This document shows positions 16,949 to 24,986 of a stretch of DNA of 43,032 nt, piece after piece (the first letter of the stretch is position 1; each line of letters starts with the position of its first letter). The position numbers and the translations under genes were made by a program. This DNA comes from Candidatus Abyssobacteria bacterium SURF_17 (lineage in GTDB: Bacteria; Abyssobacteria; SURF-5). The stretch spans positions 1 to 43,032 of the forward strand of contig QZKI01000006.1 of assembly GCA_003598055.1 (NCBI GenBank), written 5' to 3'. Under the pieces are notes generated by a model. It did not search any database, was not told the DNA's origin, and saw nothing but the letters and a program-made list of their open reading frames with translations.

Positions 16949-18292
16949 TCAAAACTCTTTGAGCTTGTATTGGATCTTGCGGAGGCTTATCTTGAGGATT
17001 TCGGCCGCGCGCGTGCGGTTGCCGCCGACAGCTTCGAGGGTCTTCTGAATGGCGAATTTTTCGATGTCTTCGAGTGATGAGCCGGGGATAGCGGGCATTC
17101 CGAGCGCCTCGGGACCGTCCGTTCCCGTTATGACCGGGAAATATTGTCTGCCAATCACCCTTTCATTGCACATGACGACGGCGCGCTCGATCATGTTCTC
17201 GAGCTCGCGCACATTGCCGGGCCAACGATACGACATGAGTGCGGCGAGCGCGTCGGGAGACACACTTCGTATGTCTTTGTTGTTCTCCTTCGCGTATTTT
17301 GCCACAAAATGGTCCACCAGGAGCGGCACATCCGACATCTTCTCGCGCAGCGGCGGCATCTTGATGGTGATGACATTCAGCCGGTAGTAAAGGTCTTGCC
17401 GGAACGCGCCTTCGGCGACGACCTTGTCGAGGTCCTTGTTGGTGGCTGCGATGAGGCGAACATCTACGCTGAAGGTCTTGTTCCCTCCGACTCGCTCGAA
17501 CTTCTTATCCTGCAAGAAGCCGAGCAGCTTCACCTGCGTGGACGGCGTTATATCGCCAATCTCGTCGAGAAAGATAGTGCCGCCGTCGGCAATCTCGAAC
17601 CGTCCCTGCCGCGTGAAGAGAGCGCCCGTGAACGAGCCTTTCTCGTGGCCGAACAACTCGCTCTCCAGCAGATTCTCCGAGAGAGCGCCGCAGCTCACTT
17701 TTATGTAAGGATTGTCAGCGCGAGGCCCGTTCTGATGGATGGCGGAGGCGATAAGCTCCTTGCCCGTGCCGCTCTCGCCCGTGATGAGGACGGTCGCACG
17801 GCTGGGCGCCACCTGTTCGACGGTCTTGAAAACCGCCTGCATCTGAGGGCTGCTGCCGATGATATTCTCGAACTTGTACTTGTCGCGGAGCCGGTCCCTG
17901 AGCTGCTTGGCCTCTACGAGCAGCTTTCTGTGCGCCAGGATCCTCTTTATCTGTATCTCGAGTTCCTCGATGTTGACGGGCTTGGTGAGGTAATCTTCGG
18001 CGCCCTTTTTCATGGCATCGACGGCGCTCTCAACCGTGCCATATGCTGTCATCATCACAAACGGCACGTCGAGCCCCTTGAGCCGCGTGCGCGAGAGAAG
18101 CTCGATTCCGTCCATACCCGGCATCTTGAGGTCGGCCAGAATGAGGTCGGCCCCTTCATGGGTGATGACGTCCATCGCATGATAACCGTCGGCCGCCGTC
18201 AGGACGTCGTACCCGTCTTCGCGGAGGATTTTGGAGAGCGCCTCGCGAGTGTTTTTCTCGTCGTCAACCACGAGGATGGTAGCTTCAGGCAC
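16949..18292 (-). CDS. NtrC-family sigma-54-dependent response regulator
   Basis: A 447-residue regulator, the normal length. Residues 1-120 are a receiver domain (VVDDEKNTREAL, Asp in LILADLKMPGMDG, Lys in YLTKPV). Residues about 140-375 are the sigma-54-interacting AAA+ ATPase, with Walker A GESGTGKE, the sigma-54 contact loop GAFTGA and the ...GTIFLDEIGD Walker B. Residues about 400-447 are a Fis-type helix-turn-helix (NRTRAAEILKISLRKIQYKL). It overlaps the kinase gene by 8 bases, so the pair is one unit. Activated by phosphorylation, it should open sigma-54 promoters; one such promoter is at 10424. Confidence 0.95.
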   Translation of the reverse strand: MPEATILVVDDEKNTREALSKILREDGYDVLTAADGYHAMDVITHEGADLILADLKMPGMDGIELLSRTRLKGLDVPFVMMTAYGTVESAVDAMKKGAEDYLTKPVNIEELEIQIKRILAHRKLLVEAKQLRDRLRDKYKFENIIGSSPQMQAVFKTVEQVAPSRATVLITGESGTGKELIASAIHQNGPRADNPYIKVSCGALSENLLESELFGHEKGSFTGALFTRQGRFEIADGGTIFLDEIGDITPSTQVKLLGFLQDKKFERVGGNKTFSVDVRLIAATNKDLDKVVAEGAFRQDLYYRLNVITIKMPPLREKMSDVPLLVDHFVAKYAKENNKDIRSVSPDALAALMSYRWPGNVRELENMIERAVVMCNERVIGRQYFPVITGTDGPEALGMPAIPGSSLEDIEKFAIQKTLEAVGGNRTRAAEILKISLRKIQYKLKEF

Positions 18293-20321
18293 CTACGGAA
18301 TACTCCCTTCTCAGTGATTGATATTTGGCGGGACCGACCGCGAGCGTGATGATGCACGTCGTGCCAACGCCCTTGTTGATCTGTATCTCAATCGTGCCGC
18401 CGTGCATCTCGATAATGTGGAGCGAGATGGGCAGGCCCAACCCGGTTCCCTTTTCCTTCGCCGAGTAGAAAACCTCGAACACCTTGTCGAGGTCTTTCTC
18501 CGGAATGCCGCCGCCGGTATCCTCAATCGTGAGGATAACGCGTTTTTGCATCGCTCGTGTCGCAACCTTCAGGTGGCCGCCGTTCGGCATCGCCTCGATG
18601 GAGTTCTGCACAATGTTTATGAGCGCCTGCTTTATCTTCTCGGCGTCGAGCGAGAGGAGAGGAGGATCGTTCATATAAACGCGCTCAAGAGATATGCCGT
18701 TCTGGATCATCCGCACATGGAAGAGCGCAAACACGTCGTCGAGAATCCTGTGAATATCGGTGGGATGGCAATCAAGGTTCAGCGGCTTTGCGAAGAACAA
18801 GAACTCGGTTACAAGATTATCGAGACGCGACACCTCTTCGCGAACGATGTTAATGAGCTGCTGTGACTCGTTCTCCGAGCCGCGCGAGCCGTCGCGTATG
18901 CGCCTTTCGAGCAGCAATAGCTGGAGATTCACCGAGTTGAGCGGATTGCGGATCTCGTGAGCGAGCCCAGCGGTGAATGTGCCGACGGAGGCAAGCTTTT
19001 CCGTCTGCACGAGCTGACGCTCGAGAAACCTCCGTTCGGTAACGTCCCGGAGGAAACTCTGGCACACCTTCCGGCCGGCGTACTCGATCAGACTCGCGCT
19101 GATATCCACCAGCGCGACCGTGCCATCCTTCTTCAGCATCGGCGCGTCATCGAAGCTGGCTGAGCCTTCGGCGGCAATCTGCGCCAGCCGCCTGTCCACA
19201 CGGGCGGCGTCGCGAGGCAAGTGTATATCCCTCATGCCCATCCGGAGCAACTCGGCTCGGCTGTAGCCGGTGAGCTCTTCCGCTTTGCGATTCACGTCGA
19301 GGAAACGTCCATCAACCGGGTCGGTAATAAAAATGGCATCGTTTGCGCCCTCGAACAGCGATATGTATTCATCGGCTTTTCGCTGAAAAAGGGTTCGACT
19401 CTCGGCGAGTTCCTTTGCGCTCATCTCCACCTTTCGCCTCAGCCTGCGGTTTACCATCCAGCCCGAAAACCCGAGAACGGAGATAAGTATGCCGAGCGTC
19501 CAGAATATGATTCGACTATAGCGTGAATCGCGACGTAAATCTTTTCCGAACCACAGTTCATAGATTCGGTCAAACTCGCCGGTATCCTTGATGATGGTGA
19601 GCGCTTTCTCGAGCCGGGAAACCAGCTCGTGGTTTCCTTCCCGCACTGCAATGCAATAGCCGACTTGGTGTATCGGAGAGCCGACGACCCTGATTTGGCG
19701 AATACCGAGCTTGTTGATGAGATATTGTCCCGTGAGCTGACTGCCAACAAATGCGGCTACGTCGCCCCGGTCGAGCATCCTGAGTGCGCTCTCATAAGAA
19801 TCGTTGTCCACTATGTGGACGCGTTTTCCCTTCTGGAGCACCTCTCCGATGAAGTCGCCGTGGGCCACCGCAACCGTGCGCCCTTCTAAATCCACGACGC
19901 TGTTTATGTCAGTCGTATCGCCTCTCACGAAAATGGTGTCGGAAATCGTGCAGAGTGGACTGGTAAAATCGAAGTCGTCATCACGCTCGATGCTGTAGGC
20001 AACGCCGAGAACGCCGTCAACAATGCCTTCACGCAACGCCGAGAGTCCTTCTACCTTGCTCATTTGACGGTACTCGACCCTCACTGCCATCTGTTTCGCC
20101 AATGCATCGAGAACCTCGACATTGAAACCCTCAAACGTGCCAAACCGAGGGTTAAAATATTCATAGGGAGGATAGTTCGCGTGAGTCGCGATCACCAGAA
20201 CCTTCTCGCCTGCACTCGGAGTAGCATGCTTCTGAGGGGCGGAAAAAACAGCGCTACCAACGAGCATGCTCATCAGCACACAGAACAGAACCGCATTTTT
20301 TCGCACGGACGGGACTTTCAC
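18285..20321 (-). CDS. Sensor histidine kinase with periplasmic solute-binding domain
   Basis: A 678-residue hybrid-sensing kinase. A signal peptide at residues 1-28 is followed by a family-3 amino-acid/polar-solute-binding domain (residues 40-265: ATHANYPPYEYFN, FEGFNVEVLDALAKQ, DGVLGVAYSIERDDDFDFT). One membrane helix lies at about 275-297 (IIFWTLGILISVLGFSGWMV), then a short coiled coil and a PAS domain (about 320-430, ITDPVDGRFLDVN). HisKA has its phospho-His in GLAHEIRNPLNS, and the ATPase domain shows NIVQNSIEA, DTGGGIP and KGTGLGL. It should sense an extracellular amino acid or similar ligand and phosphorylate the NtrC-type partner encoded just downstream. Confidence 0.95.
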   Translation of the reverse strand: MKVPSVRKNAVLFCVLMSMLVGSAVFSAPQKHATPSAGEKVLVIATHANYPPYEYFNPRFGTFEGFNVEVLDALAKQMAVRVEYRQMSKVEGLSALREGIVDGVLGVAYSIERDDDFDFTSPLCTISDTIFVRGDTTDINSVVDLEGRTVAVAHGDFIGEVLQKGKRVHIVDNDSYESALRMLDRGDVAAFVGSQLTGQYLINKLGIRQIRVVGSPIHQVGYCIAVREGNHELVSRLEKALTIIKDTGEFDRIYELWFGKDLRRDSRYSRIIFWTLGILISVLGFSGWMVNRRLRRKVEMSAKELAESRTLFQRKADEYISLFEGANDAIFITDPVDGRFLDVNRKAEELTGYSRAELLRMGMRDIHLPRDAARVDRRLAQIAAEGSASFDDAPMLKKDGTVALVDISASLIEYAGRKVCQSFLRDVTERRFLERQLVQTEKLASVGTFTAGLAHEIRNPLNSVNLQLLLLERRIRDGSRGSENESQQLINIVREEVSRLDNLVTEFLFFAKPLNLDCHPTDIHRILDDVFALFHVRMIQNGISLERVYMNDPPLLSLDAEKIKQALINIVQNSIEAMPNGGHLKVATRAMQKRVILTIEDTGGGIPEKDLDKVFEVFYSAKEKGTGLGLPISLHIIEMHGGTIEIQINKGVGTTCIITLAVGPAKYQSLRREYSVGA

Positions 20322-20557
20322 CTGAAGGCGCCTATCTCCAAAAACGACCTTATCTTACATCTCATTCTATCATAGGCTTTCAAACACAGTCAACCGATTG
20401 AGCACCGCGTCAAGATGGGAAGAACCGTGAATTCTGTGGCAAGTCTCGCCGCGAAGTGAAGAGTCTCAGTTTCACGCATGAAAGTGACCTCAATATTCGT
20501 ACCCATGGTCCAGAATTTACAGCATATGGTCATCTCCATGCGGCGCTGCGGTCACCG

Positions 20558-20755
20558 TTACTTTTCAAATAGTCCTTTCAGCGCTTCGCCGGTCCTGCCA
20601 AGCGCACCCTTTGCCCTGTCTGCCAGGCCGATTCTAAGCTCGGGCGCGAACTCGCCCAGCTCGCTGCCGACGTCTCTGACTATGTCCTCAGGGATACGGC
20701 CCTTTCCGGCCCTGAAGGCGCTTTCTATCATTTTCATGAACACCTTCTGGAACAC
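20558..20755 (-). pseudogene. C-terminal part of the AsmA-like gene, after the in-frame TAG
   Basis: Sixty-five residues (VFQKVFMKMIESAF at the start, ending KGALGRTGEALKGLFEK) continue the AsmA-like protein at 20756-21331 in the same frame, with only a TAG codon between. GTG follows the TAG directly, so reinitiation is conceivable, but an amphipathic tail like this is usually the C-terminus of a single protein. Confidence 0.55.
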
Positions 20756-21331
20756 CTACGCAAGGGTGAGACCGGTTCCGTCGGCGTTCGAGACATTCTC
20801 GAGCTCGATATCGGGTAGAGGAATCGTTACCGGCGCCTTGGCCGTCAAGGATGAAGCAAACGCGACTTTTGCGTCCCGTATCTGAAGCGTTCGTATGCGA
20901 TACCTCTTCTGCCGCTCCGCCGTTTCGTCGGTTGGCGCATCTTTCTTCATACTTCCGAGCACGAGCGCCATGTTTGTGCCCTGCGTTGATTGCTCGATGG
21001 TGAGCGAAGGCGACTCAATCACAATGCTGTCAATGAGCAGATCCTCCTTAAATAATGCGAGCGGTCGCGCCTTCACTTCGGTCCGGGCCGACTCGAAAAG
21101 CCAATCGGTCTTGAAGCCTTCGGGATTTGAAATCGTGAATCCGCTGAGTGCCAGCCGGCCTCCGAGCAAAGACACATTCGCACGCGACAGAGAGACATCC
21201 ACTCCTAATGTCTGACCGCCCATGTCTTCGATGCCTTTGCGCGTCAACGTATCTATGGAGACCAGGGCAATCGCTGCCAGGACTGAGATTGCCAGCACGA
21301 TAGTCAGCACGGCCAGAAACATGCGTTTCAT
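20756..21331 (-). CDS. AsmA-like membrane-anchored protein, apparently truncated by TAG
   Basis: A 191-residue product with an N-terminal membrane anchor (FLAVLTIVLAISVLAAIALVS), then a repeating beta-strand pattern typical of the AsmA/DUF748 superfamily: GVDVSLSRANVSLLGGRLALSGFTI..., LIDSIVIESPSLTIEQ and PLPDIELENVSNADGTGLTLA. AsmA-like proteins act at the envelope, many as lipid-transport bridges. The frame ends in TAG at 20756-20758 and continues open for 65 codons, so the ancestral protein was probably 257 residues. The ATG has AAGGAG nine bases upstream; that site lies in a 16-base palindrome (21340-21355). It is divergent from the Rrf2 gene. Confidence 0.75.
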   Translation of the reverse strand: MKRMFLAVLTIVLAISVLAAIALVSIDTLTRKGIEDMGGQTLGVDVSLSRANVSLLGGRLALSGFTISNPEGFKTDWLFESARTEVKARPLALFKEDLLIDSIVIESPSLTIEQSTQGTNMALVLGSMKKDAPTDETAERQKRYRIRTLQIRDAKVAFASSLTAKAPVTIPLPDIELENVSNADGTGLTLA

Positions 21332-21339
21332 CGCTCATA

Positions 21340-21355
21340 CTCCTTTGCAAAGGAG
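21340..21355 (-). promoter_or_regulatory. Palindrome containing the AsmA-like ribosome binding site
   Basis: CTCCTTTGCAAAGGAG is a perfect 16-base palindrome that includes the AAGGAG of the gene starting at 21331. It could mask the site by pairing two messages or locally, or be chance. Confidence 0.3.
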
Positions 21356-21432
21356 CCAACCTGCGAATATCTTACTATTACCGGCAAGTGGAAGCAAAGA
21401 TAGCGCCAAAAGGTATATCCGACACCAAAGAA

Positions 21433-21461
21433 TTGACATAGAACGATTGCAGTGGTATAAT
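21433..21461 (+). promoter_or_regulatory. Consensus sigma-70 promoter of the sulfur operon
   Basis: TTGACA (21433-21438) and TATAAT (21456-21461) are both perfect and separated by exactly 17 bases. Such a strong promoter normally needs a repressor; the first gene behind it encodes an Rrf2 regulator. Confidence 0.85.
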
Positions 21462-21463
21462 TA

Positions 21464-21474
21464 CAACTAAGTTG
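21464..21474 (+). promoter_or_regulatory. Candidate operator at the transcription start
   Basis: CAACTAAGTTG is a perfect 5-1-5 palindrome covering about +1 of the consensus promoter. It is a plausible binding site for the Rrf2 protein encoded next, but is short and not matched to a known motif. Confidence 0.35.
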
Positions 21475-21516
21475 GTCAAGTAAGTGAAGTATTGCTCGTT
21501 TCAGGGATAGGAAATA

Positions 21517-21957
21517 ATGAAGATATCGGCCAAAGGCGATTACGCGTGCAGGGCGCTGCTCGAACTGGCGCTCAACCATGGGAGCGGCTCGCCCGTGCAT
21601 GTCACCGAAATCGCGGAACGGCAGGGGATTCCGAGAAAATACCTCGTGCAGATACTGGTGATGCTCAAGGGAGCCGGTCTGGTGAAGAGCAAGCGCGGAA
21701 TCGAGGGCGGATACCTGCTTTCCCGGGCGCCCTCCGAAATAACGCTCGGTGAAGTGGTCAGGATCGTGGATGGGCCGCTGCTTCCCCTTAAGTGCAGCGA
21801 CGAGGATACCTCGACCACGTGCGAGCGCAAGCCCATTTGCGGGTTTCATCCCATATGGGAGGAGGTGCGCGGCTCAATCTCGCACATCGTTGACAACCTC
21901 ACTTATGAGGATATCTGCAAGCGTACCCGTGAAGCCGCCCAGATGTACTACATTTGA
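21517..21957 (+). CDS. Rrf2-family transcriptional regulator (possible Fe-S or cysteine sensor)
   Basis: A 146-residue Rrf2 protein. Residues 1-65 are a winged helix-turn-helix (KISAKGDYACRALLEL, PVHVTEIAERQGIPRKYLVQILVMLKGAGLV) followed by the wing KRGIEGGYLLSR. Three cysteines, C93, C102 and C108, sit where IscR and NsrR bind an iron-sulfur cluster, with wider spacing between the first two. Members of the family that control cysteine metabolism (CymR) are also known, and the genes behind it make cysteine and move sulfur. It probably represses the strong promoter in front of itself and the whole cluster. Confidence 0.88.
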   Translation: MKISAKGDYACRALLELALNHGSGSPVHVTEIAERQGIPRKYLVQILVMLKGAGLVKSKRGIEGGYLLSRAPSEITLGEVVRIVDGPLLPLKCSDEDTSTTCERKPICGFHPIWEEVRGSISHIVDNLTYEDICKRTREAAQMYYI

Positions 21958-22022
21958 AATCCATGCGCTGTAGCGTCATCCAAGAAACGTGTTATGGTTC
22001 TTGATTGAAGGAGGAAAGCAGC

Positions 22023-22367
22023 ATGACGACGGTTCGCATTCCCACGCCTTTGCGCCGATTCACCAAGGGAGCCGAGGAGGTATCGGCCACAGGCGCGACG
22101 GTCGCGGAGGTCATAAACGACCTCGACCGAAACTATGCAGGCATGAAGAAACGGCTCTGTGAAGATGACGGCAAGGTGCGTCGCTTTGTCAACATTTACG
22201 TGAATGACGAGGATATCCGCTTCCTGAAGAGTCTTGAGACTCCGGTGAGCGAGGGCGACGAAGTGTCCATCCTGCCCGCTATCGCAGGTGGCAATGCCGG
22301 CATCCGGCGTTCACGGTGGGGACAGTCCCAGAAGACGGAACAGTCCCCGGCCGTCGCAGGCGGTTGA
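22023..22367 (+). CDS. ThiS/MoaD-like sulfur carrier protein with a C-terminal tail
   Basis: A 114-residue beta-grasp sulfur carrier of the CysO/ThiS/MoaD type. Its first 90 residues are the usual carrier: MTTVRIPTPLRRFTKG, a Thr-Val-Ala-Glu-Val helix, FVNIYVNDEDIRFL and GDEVSILPAIAGG. Carriers end at such a Gly-Gly, whose carboxylate is adenylated and turned into a thiocarboxylate. Here 24 more residues follow, and they end again in PAVAGG. The tail is encoded by a segment with two ACAGTCCC copies, suggesting insertion of a short repeat. The adjacent genes encode an activating enzyme, a cysteine synthase and a JAMM peptidase, as in the CysO pathway. Which Gly-Gly is active is unknown. GGAGG lies before the ATG. 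Confidence 0.85.
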   Translation: MTTVRIPTPLRRFTKGAEEVSATGATVAEVINDLDRNYAGMKKRLCEDDGKVRRFVNIYVNDEDIRFLKSLETPVSEGDEVSILPAIAGGNAGIRRSRWGQSQKTEQSPAVAGG

Positions 22368-22418
22368 GCAAGCGTCCGAAAAAAGACACTGCAATCTATT
22401 AGGAAGACCGAAAATCCA

Positions 22419-23231
22419 ATGGAATTCACCCAAGAACAAATCAAACGGTATAGTCGCCACATTATTTTGAAAGAGGTAGGCGGAAAAGGCCAGAAAAAGA
22501 TGCTCGATGCACGGGTGCTCGTCATCGGGGCGGGCGGGCTCGGCTCGCCGTCGGCCTTCTATTTGGCGGCCGCCGGAATCGGCACGCTCGGCATCCTTGA
22601 TTTTGATACTGTGGACCTGAGCAACCTGCAGCGGCAAATTCTGCATAAGACGAGCGACCTCGACCGCCCAAAGGTCGAATCCGCCAAAGAAACGATCACC
22701 GCGCTCAATCCTGACGTGCGTGTGGTGGTGCATAATGAACGGCTTACCTCGAAGAACGCGTTTCAGATTTTTGGGAATTACGATGTCATTGTGGATGGCT
22801 GCGACAATTTCGCTACCCGATATCTCACGAACGATGCCTGCGTGATGCTCGGAAAGCCGAATGTGCACGGGAGCGTGCTCCTGTTCGAGGGCCACGTCTC
22901 CGTTTTCGATGCCAAACGCGGCCCATGCTATCGCTGTCAATATCCGGTACCCCCGCCCCCGGGAATGGTTCCAAGCTGTCAGGAGGCGGGCGTGCTGGGC
23001 GTTGTTCCGGGCATTATCGGTACCCTTCAAGCTGTCGAAACGCTGAAGCTCATCCTCGGCATAGGAAATCCACTCATCGGCCGCCTGCTGCACGTTGATG
23101 GGCTCACCATGAGCATCCGCGAGTTCAAGCTCCACAAAGACCCGAAGTGCCCCGTCTGCGGCGAAGACCCGACGGTCACGGAACTCATCGACTACGAGGA
23201 GTTTTGCAGCCTCAGGGGCGGGGACGAGTGA
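22419..23231 (+). CDS. ThiF/MoeB-family adenylyltransferase 1
   Basis: A 270-residue E1-like enzyme that should adenylate the Gly-Gly end of the sulfur carrier encoded upstream. The nucleotide-binding loop is GAGGLGSP at residues 37-44. The conserved LSNLQRQILH, catalytic Asp in DVIVDGCDNFATRY, and two zinc Cys pairs (CYRCQYP and CPVCGE) are all present. There is no rhodanese domain, so sulfur must come from elsewhere, possibly the DsrE/TusA-like proteins further on. It starts 51 bases behind the carrier gene, and its stop overlaps a possible GTG start of the cysteine synthase gene. Confidence 0.93.
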   Translation: MEFTQEQIKRYSRHIILKEVGGKGQKKMLDARVLVIGAGGLGSPSAFYLAAAGIGTLGILDFDTVDLSNLQRQILHKTSDLDRPKVESAKETITALNPDVRVVVHNERLTSKNAFQIFGNYDVIVDGCDNFATRYLTNDACVMLGKPNVHGSVLLFEGHVSVFDAKRGPCYRCQYPVPPPPGMVPSCQEAGVLGVVPGIIGTLQAVETLKLILGIGNPLIGRLLHVDGLTMSIREFKLHKDPKCPVCGEDPTVTELIDYEEFCSLRGGDE

Positions 23232-23239
23232 AGGAAACC

Positions 23240-24175
23240 ATGCTACGCAACTCCTCTCTCTGCTCCCACAGTAAGCTGGCCTGCGATTCCCTGCTGGAAT
23301 ACGTTGGCAATACGCCGCTTATCCATTTGAAGGGTTTGGACGCCGGAATCGACGATTCGCGCGTCGAGCTCTATGCCAAGGCTGAATGGTTTAACGCGGG
23401 CGGCTCGGTCAAAGACCGCGCGGCGCTTCGTATTGTTTCGGACGCGGAACAGGCAGGAACCTTGACGCATGCGAAAACGATTCTTGAATCCACGTCGGGC
23501 AACACGGGCATCGCGCTTGCCATGATTGGCGCGGCCAAAGGATACCGGGTGGAAATCATCATGCCGTCGAACGCAAGCGAGGAGCGCAAGCGAATCATTG
23601 AATCCTACGGCGCCAAGGTAACATACACCAGCCCGTTCGAGGGCACGGACGGCGCACAAATGCTCGCGCACAGCCTCTTCAAAGAAAACGCTGATACGTA
23701 TTTCTACGCCAATCAGTACGGCGCCGACTCCAACTGGCGCGCGCACTACGATAGCACCGGCATCGAGGTGTACCGGCAGACGGAAAGCCGCATCACGCAT
23801 TTTGTTGCGGGAGTCGGCACCGGCGGCACCATCATGGGTACGGGCCGACGGCTGAAGGAATACAATCCGGATATACGAGTACTTGCCATCGAGCCTTCCG
23901 AGCCGCTCCATGGGATCGAGGGTTTGAAACATATGGCCAGCTCGATAAAGCCCGCAATCTATGATGAATGCTTTCCGGACGGCACAGTGGGCGTCAAGAC
24001 GGATGAAGCCCACCAATGGGTGCAGAAATTGGCCAAGGAGCGCGGGCTCTTTATAGGGCTTTCCGGCGGCGCGGCGATTGCCGGCGCGCTCAAGGTCGCC
24101 GAAACGCTCGAAACGGGCGTGATCGTTACCATCCTGCCGGATGCAGGCACTCGCTATTTGAGCCTGCGCCTGTGA
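23240..24175 (+). CDS. cysM: Cysteine synthase (CysM/CysK family, PLP)
   Basis: A 311-residue PLP enzyme. The Schiff-base Lys is in NAGGSVKDRAA, the substrate loop is STSGNTGIALA, and the PLP-phosphate loop is GVGTGGTIMGTG. The product is cysteine, formed from an activated serine (O-acetyl- or O-phosphoserine) and a sulfide source. Standing between a carrier/activating enzyme and a JAMM peptidase, it most likely takes sulfur from the thiocarboxylated carrier, as Mycobacterium CysM does with CysO, rather than free sulfide. The start is ATG 23240 (AAGG five bases upstream); GTG 23228 overlapping the previous stop is an alternative. Confidence 0.9.
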   Translation: MLRNSSLCSHSKLACDSLLEYVGNTPLIHLKGLDAGIDDSRVELYAKAEWFNAGGSVKDRAALRIVSDAEQAGTLTHAKTILESTSGNTGIALAMIGAAKGYRVEIIMPSNASEERKRIIESYGAKVTYTSPFEGTDGAQMLAHSLFKENADTYFYANQYGADSNWRAHYDSTGIEVYRQTESRITHFVAGVGTGGTIMGTGRRLKEYNPDIRVLAIEPSEPLHGIEGLKHMASSIKPAIYDECFPDGTVGVKTDEAHQWVQKLAKERGLFIGLSGGAAIAGALKVAETLETGVIVTILPDAGTRYLSLRL

Positions 24176-24232
24176 TTGAACACCCGAAGGGTTCGCGCAA
24201 CTGCGTTAGACGGAAAAGGTTTCCTGGACAAT

Positions 24233-24676
24233 ATGCTCAACATTCCAAAAAGGGTGCTTGATGATATATATGAGCACGCTCGGGAGACCTATCCCGAAGA
24301 ATGCTGCGGAATCCTCGTAGGCCGCGACGCCGGCAAGGATCGTTTTATCACTGAATCGCATCGCGCCGAAAACATGAGCAAAGAACGCAGACACGAACGA
24401 TATCTGGTCGATGAGCGAAAACTCATCGAGGTGATAAAGTCCGTCCGAGGCTCGCAGGTGGATGTTGTGGGATTTTACCATTCGCATCCCGACTATCCGA
24501 GCCGACCCTCCGGATTCGACACCGAAAGCGCCGCATGGCCCGGATATTCGTATCTCATCGTTTCGGTGGAAGCGGACAAAGTCGTCTCTGCCCAATCGTG
24601 GCAAATGCCCGACGGCGCCGAATCCTTTGTCGAGGAACCGATGACGACGGACGAAGAGAGAAGAAAGCATGAGTGA
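24233..24676 (+). CDS. JAMM/MPN-domain zinc peptidase (Mec-like)
   Basis: A 147-residue zinc isopeptidase. The catalytic Glu lies in the EECCG motif (residues 22-26), and the zinc ligands and Ser/Asp are in the JAMM motif HSHP...PSGFD at residues 83-96 (H83, H85, S93, D96). In the CysO pathway Mec+ cuts cysteine from the carrier; other JAMM enzymes trim residues after a carrier's Gly-Gly. Both tasks are possible here, because the carrier upstream has a tail. The ORF is open back to a TTG at 24176, but the ATG at 24233 matches family starts. Its end overlaps the DsrE-like gene by 8 bases. Confidence 0.9.
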   Translation: MLNIPKRVLDDIYEHARETYPEECCGILVGRDAGKDRFITESHRAENMSKERRHERYLVDERKLIEVIKSVRGSQVDVVGFYHSHPDYPSRPSGFDTESAAWPGYSYLIVSVEADKVVSAQSWQMPDGAESFVEEPMTTDEERRKHE

Positions 24677-24983
24677 GCAGAAGAAGCTGGGGATATTACT
24701 CACCACGAGTCCCGAGAATACGAATACCAATACCGTCATCAAACTCGCCGAAGCCGCGCTGAAGAAGCAAATGGAGGTTCGCGTTTTCCTGATGTGCGAC
24801 GGCGTGTTCAACGTGAACCATCCTCCGTTCCTTTCGCTGCTCGATAAGGGCGCGCATGTTTGCCTGTGCCAGCAAAACTTGAACGAACGATTCCAGGACG
24901 AGGGGAACGGGATCATTCTCGGGAGCCAGTACGATTTCGCCTGCAATGTTCGCGACGTGGACCGGCTCCTGGCCTTTTGTTGA
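24669..24983 (+). CDS. DsrE-like sulfur relay protein
   Basis: A 104-residue DsrE/TusD-family protein. The typical fold begins LGILLTTSPENTNT and continues AAALKKQMEVRVFLMCDGVFNVN. Cysteines 65 and 67 in GAHVCLCQQN correspond to the region of the persulfide-carrying Cys of DsrE. It probably transfers sulfane sulfur between the carrier system and the TusA-like protein encoded further on. It is translationally coupled to the peptidase gene (8-base overlap) and 3 bases ahead of the DsrF-like gene. Confidence 0.85.
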   Translation: MSEQKKLGILLTTSPENTNTNTVIKLAEAALKKQMEVRVFLMCDGVFNVNHPPFLSLLDKGAHVCLCQQNLNERFQDEGNGIILGSQYDFACNVRDVDRLLAFC

Positions 24984-24986
24984 ATT

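Noticed and set aside
17144-18349. Plus-strand ORF of 401 codons opposite the NtrC-type regulator
   Set aside because: A shadow of a well-conserved regulator; no domains and no ribosome binding site.
20756-20758. TAG in the AsmA-like gene as pyrrolysine
   Set aside because: Pyrrolysine is known almost only from methylamine methyltransferases; no pyl gene or such enzyme is in the window. A nonsense change is more likely, but readthrough is left open as a finding.
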